Origin: Cohnella lubricantis
Lineage (GTDB): Bacteria; Bacillota; Bacilli; Paenibacillales; Paenibacillaceae
Length of the DNA stretch: 64,000 nt
NCBI RefSeq assembly: GCF_014212015.1
Contig: NZ_JACJVN010000024.1
Location: forward strand, 1-64,000
Direction of reading: 5' to 3'
The translations under genes and the position numbers were made by a program. The notes under the pieces are model-generated. The model was given only the letters and a program-made list of their open reading frames with translations, ran no database searches and was not told the origin of the DNA. Below, piece by piece: positions 61,244 to 64,000 of this stretch. Within the stretch, counting starts at the first letter, position 1. Each line of letters starts with the position of its first letter.

Positions 61244-62287
61244 CTATGACTGTTGTGCCGCCGCATCGCCTGCCAGCATGGCTTCCCGCCAAGCGAGATA
61301 AGCCGTATACGCCGATCCGTTGTCAAGCAGCGCCTTGCACGTATATAGCCCTTCCTCAATCGAGCCGACGCGTTCGGCGAGGAAGAGGCGGGCGGCGCCG
61401 TTCAGCAGCACCTGGTTCGTGAAGGCCATCTCGGCTTCGCCGCGGAGCACCGCTTCGGACACTGAGAGCTGCTCCGCTGGCGTCCACGCCTTCTCCGGCA
61501 CCGGCGATTCGATGCCATAGCTCTCCGGATCGACGATCTGCAGACGGAATTCCCCGTTCTCGACGAGATAGACGCGCGTAGGGCGATCGATGAACAGATC
61601 CTCGGAGCCCTCCGAGCCCTGCACGATCGCTGCCCGGCGATAGCCGAGCTTGAGGAGCAGGCGGGACAGCCGGTCGAACACGGTATTGTGGTAGATGCCG
61701 AACGCCAGGTAGGGAGAGCCGCCATAATCGATCAGCTTCTCCGCCGTGTTGAGCACTGTGCGCATGCCGAGCTCTTCGCGAATCGGCCGCAGCCGGCCGA
61801 GCGGCGGGCACCATGCTTCGGAGGAGACGTACAGCACACCCGATAGTTCGGCGGCACGCAAGCTTTGATCTCGTGTCAACCCCGCCGGATCGACACCCGC
61901 AGACGCAATCAAATCCTGGAGCGTAATGCCCCACTTCGGCGGCAGAGAGGCGGAGCCGTGGAGCGTCACCGGCAGCCCGGCCGCAGCGAGCAGGAACGAG
62001 GCAGGGAATGTCGCGTAAAAAGAATTTTTGCGTCCGTCATATGGACCGGCACAGTCGATGCCGCCTCGCGGCTCAGCTCTAACAGCGTTCCTTCGGCATA
62101 CGTGCACGAACGCCTCCAATTCCTCGACGCTCTCCAGCTTAATGCGCTCAGCGATGAAGAAGGCGCCGATCTGCGCCGGCGTCGCCTCCAGAGACAGAAT
62201 GGCTTCCGCCGCTTCCAACGCTTCATCGTATGTCAGGTCTCGGGCCCCTCGTTTGCCCCGGGCGACTTCCTTCAGCAGCTTGATCAT
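61244..62287 (-). CDS. TrpD-like (anthranilate phosphoribosyltransferase-fold) protein
   Basis: 347 residues. The N-terminal helical domain (KLLKEVARGKRGARDLTYDE, AQIGAFFIAERIK) and the Rossmann part follow TrpD. The PRPP loop, normally GTGGDxxxTFNIST, reads CAGPYDGRKNSFYATFPASF, so the phosphate-binding glycines are lost and anthranilate chemistry is unlikely. It resembles the TrpD2/YbiB group. Its start overlaps the stop of the ANTAR gene (ATGA), so both are made together, next to nitrite reductase. Confidence 0.8.
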   Translation of the reverse strand: MIKLLKEVARGKRGARDLTYDEALEAAEAILSLEATPAQIGAFFIAERIKLESVEELEAFVHVCRRNAVRAEPRGGIDCAGPYDGRKNSFYATFPASFLLAAAGLPVTLHGSASLPPKWGITLQDLIASAGVDPAGLTRDQSLRAAELSGVLYVSSEAWCPPLGRLRPIREELGMRTVLNTAEKLIDYGGSPYLAFGIYHNTVFDRLSRLLLKLGYRRAAIVQGSEGSEDLFIDRPTRVYLVENGEFRLQIVDPESYGIESPVPEKAWTPAEQLSVSEAVLRGEAEMAFTNQVLLNGAARLFLAERVGSIEEGLYTCKALLDNGSAYTAYLAWREAMLAGDAAAQQS

Positions 62288-62907
62288 CGTTTGGAGCCCC
62301 CTCTCTTCTGATCCTGAATCAATTGGTAGACGTTCACAATGGAGGTCGCGACGTCGACGATCCGCTTGCGCTCGTTCATCGCTTGCTTGCGCAGCAGATC
62401 GTAGGCTTCCGACTCCGATATCTTCTTAATCTCGCACAAGATTCCTTTGGCCATATCGATCCACTTCCGCTCCTCGATCTTCGAGAGCAGCTGCTTGCGC
62501 TCCAGATGCCATTGCCGGCGCTCGAAGCATAGCTTCGCTCCGAAGTGCAGCGCCCAATGAAGCTCCTGTTCGCTCATGGAAGGTGTCAGAACGCCGTCTA
62601 CCATGACGTGATCCTCGCAAGCTTCCACCGAGAGCGTCGCGGTCGAATCGCTACACCACCAGAGCAAGGGCACAATCTTCTTGCGTATCAACTGCCTGCC
62701 CCAATCGTGAATATCGGAGACTGGCAGATGGAGAACTGCAGCGTCGGCGCCCATGATGAGCTCGCCCGCTTGCTCTTCGTGCGATGCTATCGTAACGGCA
62801 TAACCGCAGGAGCGAAGGACGAATTCCGGGAGAAGCGTCTTCGCAGCGGAGTCGGACTCATCTTCCGAAGCCGTAGCCTGATTGTGAATAACCAACAAAG
62901 AACGCAT
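62284..62907 (-). CDS. ANTAR-domain transcription antitermination regulator
   Basis: 207 residues. The N-terminal 130 resemble a degenerate receiver domain (MRSLLVIHNQ..., VLHLPVSDIHDWG) without the acidic phosphorylation pocket; a coiled coil follows (CFERRQWHLERKQLLSKIEE), then an ANTAR domain, IDMAKGILCEIKKISESEAY...LLRKQAM..RKRIVDVATSIV. ANTAR proteins bind two-hairpin RNA motifs to prevent termination. ATG at 62907 follows AGAGGAG by 8 bases. It is divergent from nirB, whose leader carries such a motif. Confidence 0.9.
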   Translation of the reverse strand: MRSLLVIHNQATASEDESDSAAKTLLPEFVLRSCGYAVTIASHEEQAGELIMGADAAVLHLPVSDIHDWGRQLIRKKIVPLLWWCSDSTATLSVEACEDHVMVDGVLTPSMSEQELHWALHFGAKLCFERRQWHLERKQLLSKIEERKWIDMAKGILCEIKKISESEAYDLLRKQAMNERKRIVDVATSIVNVYQLIQDQKRGGSKR

Positions 62908-63043
62908 AGAGCTTCTCCTCTCAGCTTTATGGTCGTACAGGCCACCGATGAGCGGCAAAACAACACTAATGTTATTTTTTATAACATAAAATACGGCCAT
63001 ATGTCGAGATTCTTTCGCTTGAAAAAATATCGTGTTATGTATA

Positions 63044-63071
63044 TTGACAATAACGTGGCTACTATTATATA
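63044..63071 (+). promoter_or_regulatory. promoter of nirB leader
   Basis: TTGACA at 63044-63049 and TATATA at 63066-63071, spacer 16, so transcription should start near 63078, giving a leader of about 180 bases. Confidence 0.65.
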
Positions 63072-63089
63072 TTGTCGTTAATAAGTTCG

Positions 63090-63187
63090 CGAATACAACG
63101 GTGTATTCGTTCGAAGCGGCAATGAAGCCTGCTTTCGCTAGTCACGGGTGATGTCTGTTCCTGTGCGGCGATAGCGGGCTTTTTCTG
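63090..63187 (+). promoter_or_regulatory. ANTAR-type antiterminator leader of nirB
   Basis: Hairpin P1 (63090-63109): CGAATAC and GTATTCG around hexaloop AACGGT. Hairpin P2 (63112-63137): CGAAGC-GGC with GCC-GCTT-CG (two bulges) around hexaloop AATGAA. Both loops have A at position 1 and G at 4, the ANTAR RNA signature. The right arm of P2 (63127-63138) alternatively pairs with 63168-63179 to form a terminator stem followed by TTTTT. P2 and terminator are therefore exclusive. Confidence 0.82.
63127..63185 (+). terminator. conditional terminator in nirB leader
   Basis: GCCTGCTTTCGC pairs with GCGATAGCGGGC (one wobble, one mismatch) and a T-run follows at 63180-63184; its 5' arm is shared with hairpin P2. 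Confidence 0.75.
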
Positions 63188-63257
63188 TTACTCAGAGCCG
63201 AGGAGCCGCATGCTTATCTTGATTCAAGCTACGACTCATGGAGAGGGGTATACTCGA

Positions 63258-64000
63258 ATGGCAAATCCAAAGAAATTGGTGTTGATCGGCAACGGGATGG
63301 CCGGCGTCAGAGCGATCGAGCATCTTCTGAAGCTGGCTCCGGACGCTTATGAGATTACGATTATCGGAGCGGAGCCGCACCCGAACTACAACCGCATCAT
63401 GCTGTCCTCCGTGCTCGCGGGCGGAGCCGACATGAAGGATATCATCATCAACGACTGGGATTGGTACGAAGAGAATAACATCCGTCTGTTAACGGGCCAT
63501 CAAGCCGTCCAGATCGATACGAAGCGGCGCAAGGTCGTCTCGCATCTCGGCGCAGAAGCGGAATACGATGCGCTTATTCTGGCCACCGGCTCCAACCCGT
63601 TCATGCTGCCCCTCCCCGGCGCAGACAAGGAAGGGGTTATCGCCTTCCGCGATATCAAAGACTGCGAGACGATGCAGGAGGCATCGCAGAAGTACAAGAG
63701 AGCGGTCGTCATCGGCGGCGGCTTGCTCGGGCTTGAAGCCGCGAGAGGTCTGCTTCATCTCGGCATGGATGTGTCGGTCGTCCACATTCACCCTTATATT
63801 ATGGAGAGGCAGCTGGACGAGACGGCTTCGAAGATGCTTCAGCGCGAGCTGGAGTCGCAAGGCATGAAGTTCTTGCTTCGCAAGAACACGGAATCGATCT
63901 ACGGCAAGAAGCGGGTCAAGGGACTTCGGTTCACCGACGGCACCGAAGCGGAAGCCGATCTGGTCGTCATGGCGGTCGGCATCCGGCCGAACGTGGAGCT
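63258..64000 (+). CDS. nirB: assimilatory nitrite reductase large subunit, N-terminal part
   Basis: The gene starts at an ATG after GAGAGGGG and runs off the right edge, leaving about 247 residues. They form the NAD(P)H/FAD part: LVLIGNGMAGVRAIEHLL (FAD Rossmann), PNYNRIMLSSVLAGG, ALILATGSNPF, and RAVVIGGGLLGLEAARGL (NAD(P)H Rossmann), then AVGIRPNVE. This is the opening of NirB/NasD, which reduces nitrite to ammonium; the ferredoxin-like and sirohaem domains would lie outside. The ANTAR leader just before it suggests nitrate/nitrite control. Confidence 0.88.
   Translation, partial: MANPKKLVLIGNGMAGVRAIEHLLKLAPDAYEITIIGAEPHPNYNRIMLSSVLAGGADMKDIIINDWDWYEENNIRLLTGHQAVQIDTKRRKVVSHLGAEAEYDALILATGSNPFMLPLPGADKEGVIAFRDIKDCETMQEASQKYKRAVVIGGGLLGLEAARGLLHLGMDVSVVHIHPYIMERQLDETASKMLQRELESQGMKFLLRKNTESIYGKKRVKGLRFTDGTEAEADLVVMAVGIRPNVE

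Overview
The window comes from a GC-rich, spore-forming Firmicute of the Paenibacillaceae (Paenibacillus/Cohnella type). The evidence is strong AGGAGG ribosome sites with frequent TTG and GTG starts, spore genes (CwlD-type amidase, CotD-like coat protein), Bacillus-type housekeeping genes (xpt, uppP, yqhG/yqhH, yqzE, ykvI), a B12-dependent ribonucleotide reductase, and many carbohydrate ABC transporters paired with YesM/YesN- or YesS-type regulators and glycoside hydrolases. Species cannot be fixed from the sequence alone.

Layout. 1-15.5 kb is core genome: the tail of a YhaN-like ATPase, YkvI, a lipoprotein, xanthine phosphoribosyltransferase, two identical tRNA-Leu(CAG) genes 1.8 kb apart with an AT-rich insert between them, two different polysaccharide deacetylases, UppP, CotD-like, CwlD-like, YqzE-like, and the YqhH/YqhG pair. 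15.7-18.5 kb holds nrdJ behind a pair of NrdR boxes and followed by a cluster of palindromic repeats. 18.9-39.3 kb is a polysaccharide-use region: AraC regulator with GH78 rhamnosidase, alditol-oxidase-like protein, GH50-like and GH27 hydrolases, GH115, a sugar ABC transporter with its YesM/YesN two-component system and binding protein, and a secreted GH16 with binding modules. 39.4-43.3 kb is partly decayed: an internally deleted HD-GYP gene, two oligopeptide-type permeases without ATPase or binding protein, and the tail of a lost surface protein. 43.4-53.5 kb is a second sugar region: GH35, a YesS-type membrane AraC regulator behind a cre-like site, permease pair, binding protein, GH105 and an esterase-like hydrolase; this set resembles rhamnogalacturonan use.

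53.5-60.5 kb carries an EmrE-type exporter, a second palindromic repeat cluster, and an arsenic region with two arms. The leftward arm is arsR-arsB-arsC. The rightward arm is a small CCxxCC-tailed protein, a second ArsR, then, behind a separate ArsR-like palindrome, an M28 peptidase, a small protein with four Cys-Cys-Gly motifs, and an ArsP/DUF318-type permease interrupted by a -1 frameshift. 60.6-64 kb has a DinB-like protein, a TrpD-like protein translationally coupled to an ANTAR regulator, and divergently the start of nirB. The nirB leader contains two hexaloop hairpins, the second overlapping an intrinsic terminator, as expected of an ANTAR-controlled antitermination switch.

The points most worth a second look are the ANTAR leader with its linked TrpD-like gene, the ArsR-operated M28/CCG-protein/permease arm, and two families of odd-centred palindromes that share AATAA...TTATT ends but differ in their cores.
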